Positions 32,574 to 40,725 of a DNA stretch of 44,725 bases are shown one piece after another (position 1 is the first letter of the stretch; the number at the start of each line of letters is the position of its first letter). The notes below the pieces were generated by a model. The model made no database searches and had not been told where the DNA came from. It was given only the letters and a program-made list of their open reading frames with translations. Position numbers and translations under genes: made by a program. Source of the DNA: Pseudobutyrivibrio sp. (GTDB lineage: Bacteria > Bacillota > Clostridia > Lachnospirales > Lachnospiraceae); assembly GCF_017471675.1 (NCBI RefSeq), contig NZ_JAFUSK010000019.1:1-44725 (forward strand), given 5' to 3'.

Positions 32574-32665
32574 TTCGTCACTGTACGGTGTAAAAGTTTA
32601 CAGTGCTAAAGTCTAGTAGGCAAAGCCTATAAATTAGACGACCGATACGAAAAATAGAGGGAGGA
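32574..32665 (+). promoter_or_regulatory. Structured 5' leader, possible riboswitch-like three-way junction
   Basis: TTCGT (32574-32578) can pair with ACGAA (32647-32651). Inside are hairpin A (CACTGTA 32579-32585 with TACAGTG 32599-32605) and hairpin B (GTCTA-G-TAGGC 32611-32621 with GCCTA 32625-32629 and TAGAC 32635-32639). The joining strands are CTAAA and GACCGAT. The closing helix ends seven bases before the GAGGGAGG ribosome site, so folding could control translation. The first two bases of the closing helix may lie upstream of the transcription start. It does not match any riboswitch class recalled here. Confidence 0.45.
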
Positions 32666-32673
32666 AGTATAAA

Positions 32674-34092
32674 ATGGATTCTAAACGTATCAAATGGTCC
32701 ACACTTGCCTTTATGGCATTTTCTACCGTTTGGGGCTTTGGTAATGTCTTAAATGGTTTTATTTACTTTAACGGTATCCAGAGTATTTTCAGCTGGATTC
32801 TCATGTTTGCACTTTACTTTGTTCCATACGCACTTATGGTAGGTGAGCTTGGTTCAGCATTCAAGACATCAGGTGGTGGTGTCAGCTCATGGATTTTTGG
32901 AACAACAGGAGCAAAGGCAGCTTATTATGCAGGATGGACATACTGGGCATGCCACATCACTTATATCGCTTCTAAGTCATCAGGTGGCTTAAAGGCTCTT
33001 AGCTGGGCAGTATTCAGAAATGGTGAAACATACGATAGCTTCCCAACACTTGCAGTTCAGCTTGTAACATTTATCATTTTACTTGTATTCTGCTATGTTG
33101 CTTCACGTGGTCTTAACCCACTTAAGAAGCTTGCAACTATCGCTGGTACATCTATGTTTGTAATGTCTATTCTTTACATCCTTATGATGTTTGCAGCACC
33201 TGCAATCAATCCACATGCAGATTATGTGTCAATGGAATTTACAAGACAGACACTTATTCCATCATTCAATGTTAAGTACTTTACATCACTTTCAATCCTT
33301 GTATTCGCAGTAGGTGGATGTGAGAAGATTTCTCCATACGTTAACAAGGTAGAGAACCCTTCAAAGGGATTCCCTAAGGCAATGATTTCACTTGCAGTTA
33401 TGGTTATGGTTTGTGCTATCCTTGGTACAATCGCTATGGGTATGATGTTTGATCCAGCTGATGTTAATGCAAACTTTGATGCTTACAATTCAAATGGTTC
33501 ATACTGGGCATTCCAGAAGCTTGGTGAGTACTATCATGTTGGTAACGCTATCATGATTATCTATGCACTTTGCAATGCAATCGGTCAGCTTTCAACACTT
33601 GTTATTTCAATCGATGCACCACTTCGTATGCTTCTTGATAACGAGGATGCTAGAGAGTTCATCCCTTCTAAGCTTCTTAAGAAGAACGATGCAGGCGCTT
33701 ATGTAAATGGTATCAAGATGGTAGCAGTTCTTTCAGGTGCAATCATCCTTATCCAGTCATTCGTTCCTGGTGCAGCAGTAGTTCTTAAGCAGCTTACAAA
33801 GCTTAACTCAGTATGTATGCCACTTCGTTACCTTTGGGTATTCTTCGCATACATCATGCTTCGTAAGGCTGGTGAGAAGTTCAATCCTGAGTACAAGTTC
33901 GTTAAGAATCAGGCTGTAGCAATCTTCGCAGGTTGCTGGTGCTTCTTCGTAACAGCAGCTAGCTGCTTACTTGGTATGTATGTAGAGGGCGATTTATTCA
34001 ACACATTCCTCAACATCCTTACACCAATCGTACTTGCAGCACTTGGCGTAATCTTACCTATGATTGCTAAGAGAGAGAAGTCTGGTAAGTAA
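32674..34092 (+). CDS. APC superfamily amino acid permease
   Basis: A 472-residue transporter with about twelve membrane helices. The N-terminal FMAFSTVWGFGNVLNGFIYF and the GGGVSSWIFG segment near residue 69 match amino acid-polyamine-organocation permeases, close to glutamate/GABA antiporter-like members. A conserved FAVGGCEKISPYVNKVENP region, described by its GCEKISP core, is near residue 210 and is typical of the family's glutamate-type branch. Codon use is strongly biased toward C-ending codons, which suggests high expression. It has its own promoter and leader and ends at a long terminator hairpin. The substrate is not certain. Confidence 0.85.
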   Translation: MDSKRIKWSTLAFMAFSTVWGFGNVLNGFIYFNGIQSIFSWILMFALYFVPYALMVGELGSAFKTSGGGVSSWIFGTTGAKAAYYAGWTYWACHITYIASKSSGGLKALSWAVFRNGETYDSFPTLAVQLVTFIILLVFCYVASRGLNPLKKLATIAGTSMFVMSILYILMMFAAPAINPHADYVSMEFTRQTLIPSFNVKYFTSLSILVFAVGGCEKISPYVNKVENPSKGFPKAMISLAVMVMVCAILGTIAMGMMFDPADVNANFDAYNSNGSYWAFQKLGEYYHVGNAIMIIYALCNAIGQLSTLVISIDAPLRMLLDNEDAREFIPSKLLKKNDAGAYVNGIKMVAVLSGAIILIQSFVPGAAVVLKQLTKLNSVCMPLRYLWVFFAYIMLRKAGEKFNPEYKFVKNQAVAIFAGCWCFFVTAASCLLGMYVEGDLFNTFLNILTPIVLAALGVILPMIAKREKSGK

Positions 34093-34121
34093 ACAATATT
34101 AATATTGTGAGATAATAATTA

Positions 34122-34217
34122 AACCTCTAGTAGCTAACAAGCTATTATAATTCTTAAGCGTAGCTTTCCATGCGAAGCGTAGAATTCATAATGCTTGTTA
34201 GTGTAACTAGAGGTTTT
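34122..34217 (+). terminator. Long hairpin terminator with conserved core
   Basis: The base is a 10-bp stem AACCTCTAGT/ACTAGAGGTT (34122-34131 with 34206-34215), followed by TTTTTTG. Above it, an asymmetric internal loop (A against GTA) leads to GCTAACAAGC paired with GCTTGTTAGT, and further imperfect pairing continues to about 34167. The core recurs in the hairpin at 38841. A separate 16-bp palindrome, ACAATATT/AATATTGT, lies at 34093-34108 just after the stop codon. Confidence 0.85.
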
Positions 34218-34227
34218 TTGTTAACTA

Positions 34228-35061
34228 CTAAACAGAACCATGCTGCTTTCTATATTCACTTGGTGACATATCCTTATATCTTTTAAAGGCCTTGGAAAAT
34301 GTAAATGCATCGCAGTATCCAACCATAATAGCAATATTATTGATGGATTCAGATGTATTACATAACAATTCCGAGGCTTTTTTTATTCTGTAGGTGGCAA
34401 GATATAGCTGCGGGGTGTATCCCGTGGCGTGCTTGAAAACACGTGTAAGGTAACTGCGGTTCAGCCCGCAGGCTCTTGCAATATCTTCTACATTAATAGG
34501 CTCTGAATATTTCAGCTGAATATATCTAATTGCACTTTTAACATAATTAAGTCTTGGGTCAATCTCTACTTCAGGTTGTTTATTAACGGATTTAGTGTTT
34601 AAGCAATTGAAGAATTCATAAACCTTACTATAGCAGTAACATTCCTTGTCAGAGTTATCATAAATATCAGAAATGAATACTTCAATCTCACTGGCATCCC
34701 CATCTGGGGTAAACACAGGATTTTCTGCGGTAATACCTGCGCTGGCAAAAAGCTCGGTGCTTCTAGGACCATCCACATGAATCCAAGCATATGACCATGG
34801 GTCATCTTTATCGGCTTCGTAATAAGCGGTACATTTGGCAGGAATCAGAAATCCCTGGTTAGCATGGATATCATATCTTTTCCCATCTAGAATCAAATAA
34901 CCTTTTCCAGACATAACATAATGAAAGATAGTGCGTGTTCTGATGATTGGGCCATAGCTATAGGAAGGCTCACATTTGTACCAACCTACCTCAAATAAAT
35001 AGAAATCATTAGAACTGGTCATATCGACGAATCGAACTTTATCTACCCCGTTTACATTCAT
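34228..35061 (-). CDS. AraC family regulator of the alpha-galactosidase locus
   Basis: A 277-residue regulator of the MsmR/RafR type. The N-terminal cupin domain includes YVMSGKGYLILDGKRYDIHANQG, whose GKGYLIL core is typical of sugar-sensing AraC proteins. The C-terminal double helix-turn-helix covers about residues 180-275 (DIARACGLNRSYLTRVFKHATGYTP and IAIMVGYCDAFTFSKAFKRY, quoted in part). AGGAGAA precedes the ATG. It is divergent from the alpha-galactosidase gene across a 115-bp region that carries two dyad operators. It most likely activates that operon in response to a galactoside. Confidence 0.9.
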   Translation of the reverse strand: MNVNGVDKVRFVDMTSSNDFYLFEVGWYKCEPSYSYGPIIRTRTIFHYVMSGKGYLILDGKRYDIHANQGFLIPAKCTAYYEADKDDPWSYAWIHVDGPRSTELFASAGITAENPVFTPDGDASEIEVFISDIYDNSDKECYCYSKVYEFFNCLNTKSVNKQPEVEIDPRLNYVKSAIRYIQLKYSEPINVEDIARACGLNRSYLTRVFKHATGYTPQLYLATYRIKKASELLCNTSESINNIAIMVGYCDAFTFSKAFKRYKDMSPSEYRKQHGSV

Positions 35062-35075
35062 AACATTCTCCTACA

Positions 35076-35092
35076 ATGTCACAAAGTGACAT
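35076..35092. promoter_or_regulatory. 17-bp palindromic operator ATGTCAC-AAA-GTGACAT
   Basis: A perfect 7-bp dyad with AAA at the centre in the divergent region of the AraC regulator and aga, 14 bp from the AraC start codon. A copy with 15 of 17 identical bases occurs at 37377 before the binding-protein gene. Confidence 0.65.
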
Positions 35093-35108
35093 GAATATAT
35101 AAAATTAC

Positions 35109-35141
35109 GACATCAACATAAAAAGGTGATGTCAATATAAT
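35109..35141 (+). promoter_or_regulatory. Dyad operator overlapping the aga promoter
   Basis: GACATCA (35109-35115) and TGATGTC (35127-35133) form a perfect dyad with an 11-bp spacer. TATAAT at 35136-35141 is a consensus -10, and TCAACA at 35113-35118 is a weak -35 at 17 bp. The dyad lies across the -35/-10 spacer. Its halves resemble the GACAT half of the palindrome at 35076. Confidence 0.6.
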
Positions 35142-35176
35142 GATTATAGCAAAAATGAAAGAAGCGAGGAGACAAA

Positions 35177-37378
35177 ATGGGCATAAAATTTAATGAAAAG
35201 GAAAAACAGTTTCATCTATTTAATTCAAAGATAAGCTATGTAATCGGAATATGCTTAGATGGTGAGATTGGACAACTTTATTTTGGAAAAAGAATAAATG
35301 AAAATCAGGTAGTTCTTGATTATCAATCAGCTGGCCTTAGACCACTTTGCTGCAATGTTAAGGAAGAAGAAAACTACACTAAGGAGTTGGCTCTGCTAGA
35401 ATATCCAGCCTTTGGCAATGGGGATTTTAGAGACCCTGCATACGAGGTGTTACAGGAAAATGGTTCCAGAGTTACAAATCTTGTTTACGACAATTATCGT
35501 ATATACGATAGCAAAGAGGGAATACCAGGCCTGCCAGCTACATATACAAATATAGATGATGAGGCGCAGACTCTTGAAATTATAGCAAAGGATGAAGTGG
35601 CAGGAATTGAAGCTACATTGTACTACACCATTTTCCGGGATTATCCTGTTATCTGCCGACACACCAGAATCAAGAATATTGGCTCTAAAGAGTTCAAGCT
35701 TGAAAGAGCTCTAAGTTGCAACTTGGATATTCCAGATATTGATTATGAGTGGATGCATTTTGAGGGAGCATGGGGCAGGGAGCGAAGTCCAATCACAAGA
35801 GACATTTCCCATGGAATAACAGAGATAGAAAGCATGAGAGGTCATTCTAGTGCTAACTATAATCCTTTCATAACACTTAAGAAGAAAAACACAGATGAGT
35901 TTAAGGGAGAGGCAATGGGATTTAGCCTTGTGTACAGCGGCAATTTTGTGGCAAGGGCTCAGGCTGATACCTTTGGAAAAATCAGATTTAGTATGGGAAT
36001 CAATCCTAAGTGGTTTAGCTGGCCATTGGCTCCACAGGAGTGCTTTGATACACCAGAAGTAATTATCACATACACAAAGGATGGATTAAATGATTTAAGC
36101 CAGAATCTTCACAAGCTGATGAACAATAATCTGGTTAGAAGCTGTTATAAGAACAAGCCAAGACCAATCCTTCTTAACAATTGGGAAGCAACTGAGATGG
36201 ATTTTACTGAGGAGAAAATTCTTAACATTGCAAGAAAGGGCAAGGAGGCTGGAGTAGAACTTTTCGTCCTTGATGATGGCTGGTTCGGTGCCAGAAATGA
36301 TGACCACGCAGGACTTGGAGACTGGGTAGTAAATACGGATAAGCTGCCAGAGGGAATCACAGGATTGTCTAAGAAGATTAATGATATGGGTCTAAAGTTT
36401 GGTCTTTGGATTGAGCCAGAAATGACAAATGAGGATTCTGATATGTACAGGGCACATCCGGATTGGGTACTGGCTGCTCCAAATAGAAAGAGAACCTTAG
36501 GCCGTCACCAGATGGTGCTGGATTATTCAAAGCCAGAGGTAGTGGACAATCTTTACGATCAGCTATATAAGGTCATATCTACAGCAAGTATCGATTATAT
36601 CAAATGGGATATGAACCGCTCTATTACAGAATGCTTTAGCCAAAATCATGATGCTAAGGAGCAGGGAACAATCTATCACAAATACATCTTAGGAGTATAC
36701 AGCCTTTACGAAAGATTAAAGGAAGCATTCCCTAATATTCTGTTTGAATCATGTGCAAGTGGTGGCGCTAGATTTGATGCAGGTATGCTTTACTATGCAC
36801 CTCAGGCATGGACATCAGATGATACAGATGGATACGAGCGTGTAAAGATTCAGTATGGCACAAGCTTTGGCTATCCAATTGCATCTATGGGTTCTCACGT
36901 ATCTGCATCACCTAACCTACAGACAGGCAGAAGTATGAAGATTAATGACAGAGCCAACATCGCTTACTTTGGAACCTTTGGTTACGAATTAGATTTGAAC
37001 GAAATCAGTGATGAAGATTTTGAAGAAGTAAAGAAGCAGATTGAGTTTATGAAGGAGAACCGTGAGCTTTTCCAGTATGGAACAGTATACAGATTGCAGT
37101 CTCCATTTGACCATAACATCGCATCATGGATGGTTGTATCTGATGATAAGAAAAAGGCAATCCTTACCACATATAAGAAGGAAAATGTGCCTAATATGGG
37201 TATCGAAAAGGTGAAGCTTGCAGGCCTTAATCCTGATTACCAGTATACAATCAATGGCAAAGCTCAGATGTATGGTGACTATTTAATGGAAGCTGGAATT
37301 TCCATGAGTGAGAAGAACAAATTCTGGTTTGAAAGCGATGGAGATCATTCTTCAAGAATATATGTGTTAGAAGCATAA
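35177..37378 (+). CDS. aga: GH36 alpha-galactosidase
   Basis: A 733-residue cytosolic enzyme that removes terminal alpha-1,6-galactose from melibiose, raffinose and galactomannan fragments. An N-terminal beta-sandwich precedes the TIM barrel. Catalytic residues are Asp478 (YIKWDMNR, nucleophile) and Asp548 (TSDDTDGYERV, acid/base), which are the positions remembered for Geobacillus GH36 enzymes. FVLDDGWFGARNDD near residue 365 and FESCASGGARFDAG near residue 522 are also family-specific. AGCGAGGAGA precedes the ATG. It is divergent from an AraC regulator and heads an operon with an ABC importer. No signal peptide is present. Confidence 0.96.
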   Translation: MGIKFNEKEKQFHLFNSKISYVIGICLDGEIGQLYFGKRINENQVVLDYQSAGLRPLCCNVKEEENYTKELALLEYPAFGNGDFRDPAYEVLQENGSRVTNLVYDNYRIYDSKEGIPGLPATYTNIDDEAQTLEIIAKDEVAGIEATLYYTIFRDYPVICRHTRIKNIGSKEFKLERALSCNLDIPDIDYEWMHFEGAWGRERSPITRDISHGITEIESMRGHSSANYNPFITLKKKNTDEFKGEAMGFSLVYSGNFVARAQADTFGKIRFSMGINPKWFSWPLAPQECFDTPEVIITYTKDGLNDLSQNLHKLMNNNLVRSCYKNKPRPILLNNWEATEMDFTEEKILNIARKGKEAGVELFVLDDGWFGARNDDHAGLGDWVVNTDKLPEGITGLSKKINDMGLKFGLWIEPEMTNEDSDMYRAHPDWVLAAPNRKRTLGRHQMVLDYSKPEVVDNLYDQLYKVISTASIDYIKWDMNRSITECFSQNHDAKEQGTIYHKYILGVYSLYERLKEAFPNILFESCASGGARFDAGMLYYAPQAWTSDDTDGYERVKIQYGTSFGYPIASMGSHVSASPNLQTGRSMKINDRANIAYFGTFGYELDLNEISDEDFEEVKKQIEFMKENRELFQYGTVYRLQSPFDHNIASWMVVSDDKKKAILTTYKKENVPNMGIEKVKLAGLNPDYQYTINGKAQMYGDYLMEAGISMSEKNKFWFESDGDHSSRIYVLEA

Positions 37379-37393
37379 GTCACAAATTGACAT
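37377..37393. promoter_or_regulatory. Second copy of the galactoside operator
   Basis: The sequence AAGTCACAAATTGACAT matches the palindrome at 35076 at 15 of 17 positions. It contains a consensus -35 (TTGACA, 37387-37392), although no good -10 follows at the right distance. It could allow the binding-protein gene to be controlled separately from aga. Confidence 0.55.
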
Positions 37394-37488
37394 CTTTAGG
37401 AAAAAGAAATCCATACAAACACATCCTAAAGGACGTTAAGATGAAATTATCTTCAGAGAGGCTAATAAAAATAGAGGGAGGTTTTAGC

Positions 37489-38808
37489 ATGAAGGCAAAG
37501 AAATTAACAAGCTTATTACTGAGTTCAGTAATGGCACTTTCGATGGTAGCTTGCGGCGGTGCTGCAGATAGCACATCGACAGAGGAGACAGCGGATTCTA
37601 CTGCTACAGAAACAGAGGCAATGAAGGGAAGCGTTGAAGGAGAGCTTACTGTTTCAATCTGGGACGAAAACCAGAGAAAGGGATTACAGGAAATCATTGA
37701 TGAGTGGTCAGCTCAGTCTGGGGTAAAAGCTACTATCCAGGTAGTTGGCTGGGATGATTATTGGACACTTCTAGAGGCAGGTGCTTCTGGTGGAGAATTA
37801 CCTGATGTATTCTGGATGCATTCAAATCAGGCACAGAAATACATGGAAAACGATATGCTCATGGATTTAACAGATAAGATTGCAGGTAGCGATAAGATTG
37901 ACATGGGCAACTACTATGAAGGTATCGTAAATCTGTACCAGTCAAACGGTAAGCAGTACGCAGTTCCAAAGGATATTGATACAATCGCACTTTGGTACAA
38001 CAAGACAATCTTTGATGAGATGGGTGTTGCTTATCCAGACGACACATGGACATGGGATGATTTTGTAGATGCAGCAGCAAAGCTTACAAATGATGATCAT
38101 TGGGGATATGCAATTGCTCCATCTAACAACCAGGATTCATTCTACAATGCAGTATATTCTATGGGCGGAGAAATCATCAGCGATGATAAGAAGTCATCAG
38201 GCTATGACAATCCAAACACAGTTAAGGCAATCAAGATGTTTGTAGATATGGTTCAGGATGGCTCTTGTCCAGATCTTAACACAATCTCTGAATCAGGTGC
38301 AGATGTACTCTTCGAGTCAGGCAAGGTTGCTATGGTAACTCAGGGCTCATGGATGGTAGCAGCATTCAAGGATAACGAATACACAGCAGCAAACTGTGAT
38401 GTTGCAGTTCTTCCTAAGGATGCAAAGACAGGCAAGAGAGTATCTATCTACAATGGTTTAGGTTGGGCTGCTTCAGCAAGCACAAAGAATCCAGATGCTG
38501 CATGGTCACTTATCGAATGGCTTGGTAGCAAGGAGATGCAGGAAAAGCAGGCAGAGCTTGGCGTTACAATGTCAGCTTATGAAGGCTGCTCAGACCTTTG
38601 GGTAAACTGCACAGACGTATTTGATCTTAACGGTCACATGAAGATGCTTGATGCAGATTTAGTATTCAGACCATATTCTAAGTACACAACAGTTTGGGAG
38701 GATATGCAGACAGAGAAGCTTAAGGAAGCCTGGACAGGTGACAAGGATGTTGAAACTGTTTGCAAAGAAATCTGCGACAGCATGAATCAGACTCTCAGCG
38801 AGGAGTAA
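37489..38808 (+). CDS. ABC sugar transporter solute-binding lipoprotein
   Basis: A 439-residue family 1 solute-binding protein. A lipoprotein signal peptide ends in ALSMVAC, with Cys22 as the lipidated residue. A Ser/Thr/Glu-rich linker follows (residues 26-48), then the binding domain starting ELTVSIWDENQRKGLQEI, with GLGWAASASTKNPDAAWSLIEW near residue 322. The ATG at 37489 follows AGGGAGG. It would bind alpha-galactosides or related oligosaccharides released outside the cell and pass them to the two permeases downstream. An unusually structured 150-bp gap separates it from the first permease. Confidence 0.92.
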   Translation: MKAKKLTSLLLSSVMALSMVACGGAADSTSTEETADSTATETEAMKGSVEGELTVSIWDENQRKGLQEIIDEWSAQSGVKATIQVVGWDDYWTLLEAGASGGELPDVFWMHSNQAQKYMENDMLMDLTDKIAGSDKIDMGNYYEGIVNLYQSNGKQYAVPKDIDTIALWYNKTIFDEMGVAYPDDTWTWDDFVDAAAKLTNDDHWGYAIAPSNNQDSFYNAVYSMGGEIISDDKKSSGYDNPNTVKAIKMFVDMVQDGSCPDLNTISESGADVLFESGKVAMVTQGSWMVAAFKDNEYTAANCDVAVLPKDAKTGKRVSIYNGLGWAASASTKNPDAAWSLIEWLGSKEMQEKQAELGVTMSAYEGCSDLWVNCTDVFDLNGHMKMLDADLVFRPYSKYTTVWEDMQTEKLKEAWTGDKDVETVCKEICDSMNQTLSEE

Positions 38809-38840
38809 CTTTTTTCTTCTTCTTCATATCAAATATAGGT

Positions 38841-38938
38841 TCATCCTGTAGGTAACAAGCTGTGATATTTCTTGGGCGAAAAATCACTTGAGCCTAAGAA
38901 TATCATGCTTGTGACCGTAACAGGATGATTATTTTTCT
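38841..38938 (+). terminator. Long intercistronic hairpin (attenuator) after the binding-protein gene
   Basis: TCATCCTGT/ACAGGATGA (38841-38849 with 38920-38928) forms the base, then an A/GTA internal loop, GGT/ACC, ACAAGC/GCTTGT, TGATATT/AATATCA, CTT/AAG and GGC/GCC. The tail is TTATTTTTCT. Partial termination here would make the binding protein more abundant than the permeases, as is usual in such operons. The core is shared with the terminator at 34122. Confidence 0.8.
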
Positions 38939-38958
38939 ACAGCAGGAGACATAATGTT

Positions 38959-39852
38959 ATGGGAAACAAAAAGAAAATAACAAATCGCCAGAAAAGTGAA
39001 TTCATCTGGGGATGGCTTTTTATACTGCCAACTATGGTAGGTCTAATCGTTCTTAACATCATTCCGATTTTTCAAACAATATATCAGAGCTTTTTCAAAA
39101 CAGGAGATTTTGGAAAAGGAAATATCTTTGTAGGCGGAGCCAACTATGCAAAGGTTTTTGCAGACACAGAGGTTTGGCAGGCATTGTGGAACACTCTTAA
39201 ATACGCAGTAGTAGAGGTTCCAATTTCTATAATCATATCACTTGTATTAGCAGTATTTTTAAATGGAAAAATAAAGTGTAAGATTACATTCAGAACTATC
39301 TTTTTCCTTCCTATGGTAGCAGCACCAGCAGCTATCGCAATGGTTTGGAGATGGCTATATAATTCTGAGTTTGGCCTTTTGAATCATATATTACCAGGCA
39401 AGACAAACTGGATTTCAAATCCTAAAATCGCAATCTATTCAATTGCAATCATCGGTATCTGGTCAATCATCGGTTACAACATGGTTCTGTTTTTAGCAGG
39501 ACTTCAGGAGGTACCAAGGGATTACTACGAGGCGGCAGCAATTGACGGGGCAACAGGTGTACAGCAGTTTTTCAGCCTTACAATTCCTCTTATATCACCA
39601 ACCATCTTTTTCGTGCTGGTTACAAGAGTAATTGCAGCAATGCAGGTATTCGATGTTATCTACATGGTTATTGACAACAACAATCCAGCCCTGATGAAGA
39701 CTCAGTCACTGGTTTGCTTGTTCTACAAATATTCATTCACACAGAGCAATAAGGGCTATGGCGCCACAGTAGTTGTGGTACTTCTTGTAGTAATAATGTT
39801 CTTTACAGTACTACAGATGATAGGCCAAAAGAAGTGGGTTCATTATAACTAA
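38959..39852 (+). CDS. ABC sugar transporter permease, MalF/MsmF type
   Basis: A 297-residue inner-membrane protein with six helices. The EAA loop that contacts the ATPase is visible as DYYEAAAIDGATGVQQFFSLTIPL near residue 190, shown in part. The start at 38959 follows CAGGAGAC; an ATG five bases upstream is in another frame and closes quickly. It forms a heterodimer with the next permease. No ATPase gene is present, so a shared MsmK/MsiK-type ATPase elsewhere must energise it. Confidence 0.94.
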   Translation: MGNKKKITNRQKSEFIWGWLFILPTMVGLIVLNIIPIFQTIYQSFFKTGDFGKGNIFVGGANYAKVFADTEVWQALWNTLKYAVVEVPISIIISLVLAVFLNGKIKCKITFRTIFFLPMVAAPAAIAMVWRWLYNSEFGLLNHILPGKTNWISNPKIAIYSIAIIGIWSIIGYNMVLFLAGLQEVPRDYYEAAAIDGATGVQQFFSLTIPLISPTIFFVLVTRVIAAMQVFDVIYMVIDNNNPALMKTQSLVCLFYKYSFTQSNKGYGATVVVVLLVVIMFFTVLQMIGQKKWVHYN

Positions 39853-39866
39853 AAGGGGTGAATGAA

Positions 39867-40688
39867 ATGAGAAATAAAAACAAAGTAATCATATATATAG
39901 TTCTTGTAATAATGTCGTTTATTATGCTGGTTCCATTTGCATGGATGGTGCTTACAGCATTTAAGACTGTGGGTGAATCAACTCAGATGGACCCATTCGT
40001 AATCTTCCCATCACATTGGAGGGTAGACAACTTTGTTAAGGTAGTCCACAACGTCAATTTTGGAAGATTGTACTTTAACACAATTGCAATGATAGCCTTG
40101 CGCGTGCTTTGCGCTGTTCTTACATCTACAATCGCAGGCTATGCATTTGCAAGACTTCAGTTCAAAGGCAGAGATTTGATGTTTGCGTTGGTATTGTTTC
40201 AGATGATGATACCATCACAGATTTTCATTATTCCACAGTATGTAATGGTAAGTAAGCTGGGCTGGACCAATTCGCTACTGGGCCTTCTGTTCCCTGGTAT
40301 GGTATCAGCTTTTGGAACATTCTTGCTTAGACAGGCTTACTTGGGATTACCTAAGGAGCTGGAGGAGGCTGCCAGATTAGACGGCTGCAACATCGGCCAG
40401 ACATTCTTATTTATCATGGCGCCTCTTACAAAATCATCAATGGTTGCCCTGGGAATTTTCACAGCGGTATTTGCATATAAGGATTTGATGTGGCCAATGA
40501 TTGTATGCCCTGATACAAACAAGACCACACTGGCAAGCGCACTATCAAAGATGCAGGGACAGTTCTCATCCAACTACCCTGAGCTAATGGCAGCAGCTCT
40601 CATCGCCTGCCTGCCAATGATAGTAATCTATGTGATTTTCCAGAAGCAATTCATAGAAGGTATAGCCACATCTGGAGGAAAATTATAA
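39867..40688 (+). CDS. ABC sugar transporter permease, MalG/MsmG type
   Basis: A 273-residue permease with six helices and the EAA loop ELEEAARLDGCNIGQTF near residue 165. The ATG at 39867 is eight bases after AAGGGG; a GTG nine bases earlier overlaps this site and is less likely. It lies 14 bp after the first permease and completes the importer. The secreted glycosidase gene begins 37 bp downstream. Confidence 0.94.
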   Translation: MRNKNKVIIYIVLVIMSFIMLVPFAWMVLTAFKTVGESTQMDPFVIFPSHWRVDNFVKVVHNVNFGRLYFNTIAMIALRVLCAVLTSTIAGYAFARLQFKGRDLMFALVLFQMMIPSQIFIIPQYVMVSKLGWTNSLLGLLFPGMVSAFGTFLLRQAYLGLPKELEEAARLDGCNIGQTFLFIMAPLTKSSMVALGIFTAVFAYKDLMWPMIVCPDTNKTTLASALSKMQGQFSSNYPELMAAALIACLPMIVIYVIFQKQFIEGIATSGGKL

Positions 40689-40725
40689 AAGATTATTTAG
40701 GAGAATAATAATTGAGGAGGTTGTG

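Noticed and set aside
32574-32665. Guanidine-II, purine or T-box leader
   Set aside because: An ACGG and an ACGA occur, but not in loops of short stems. The purine-riboswitch core and the T-box sequence are absent.
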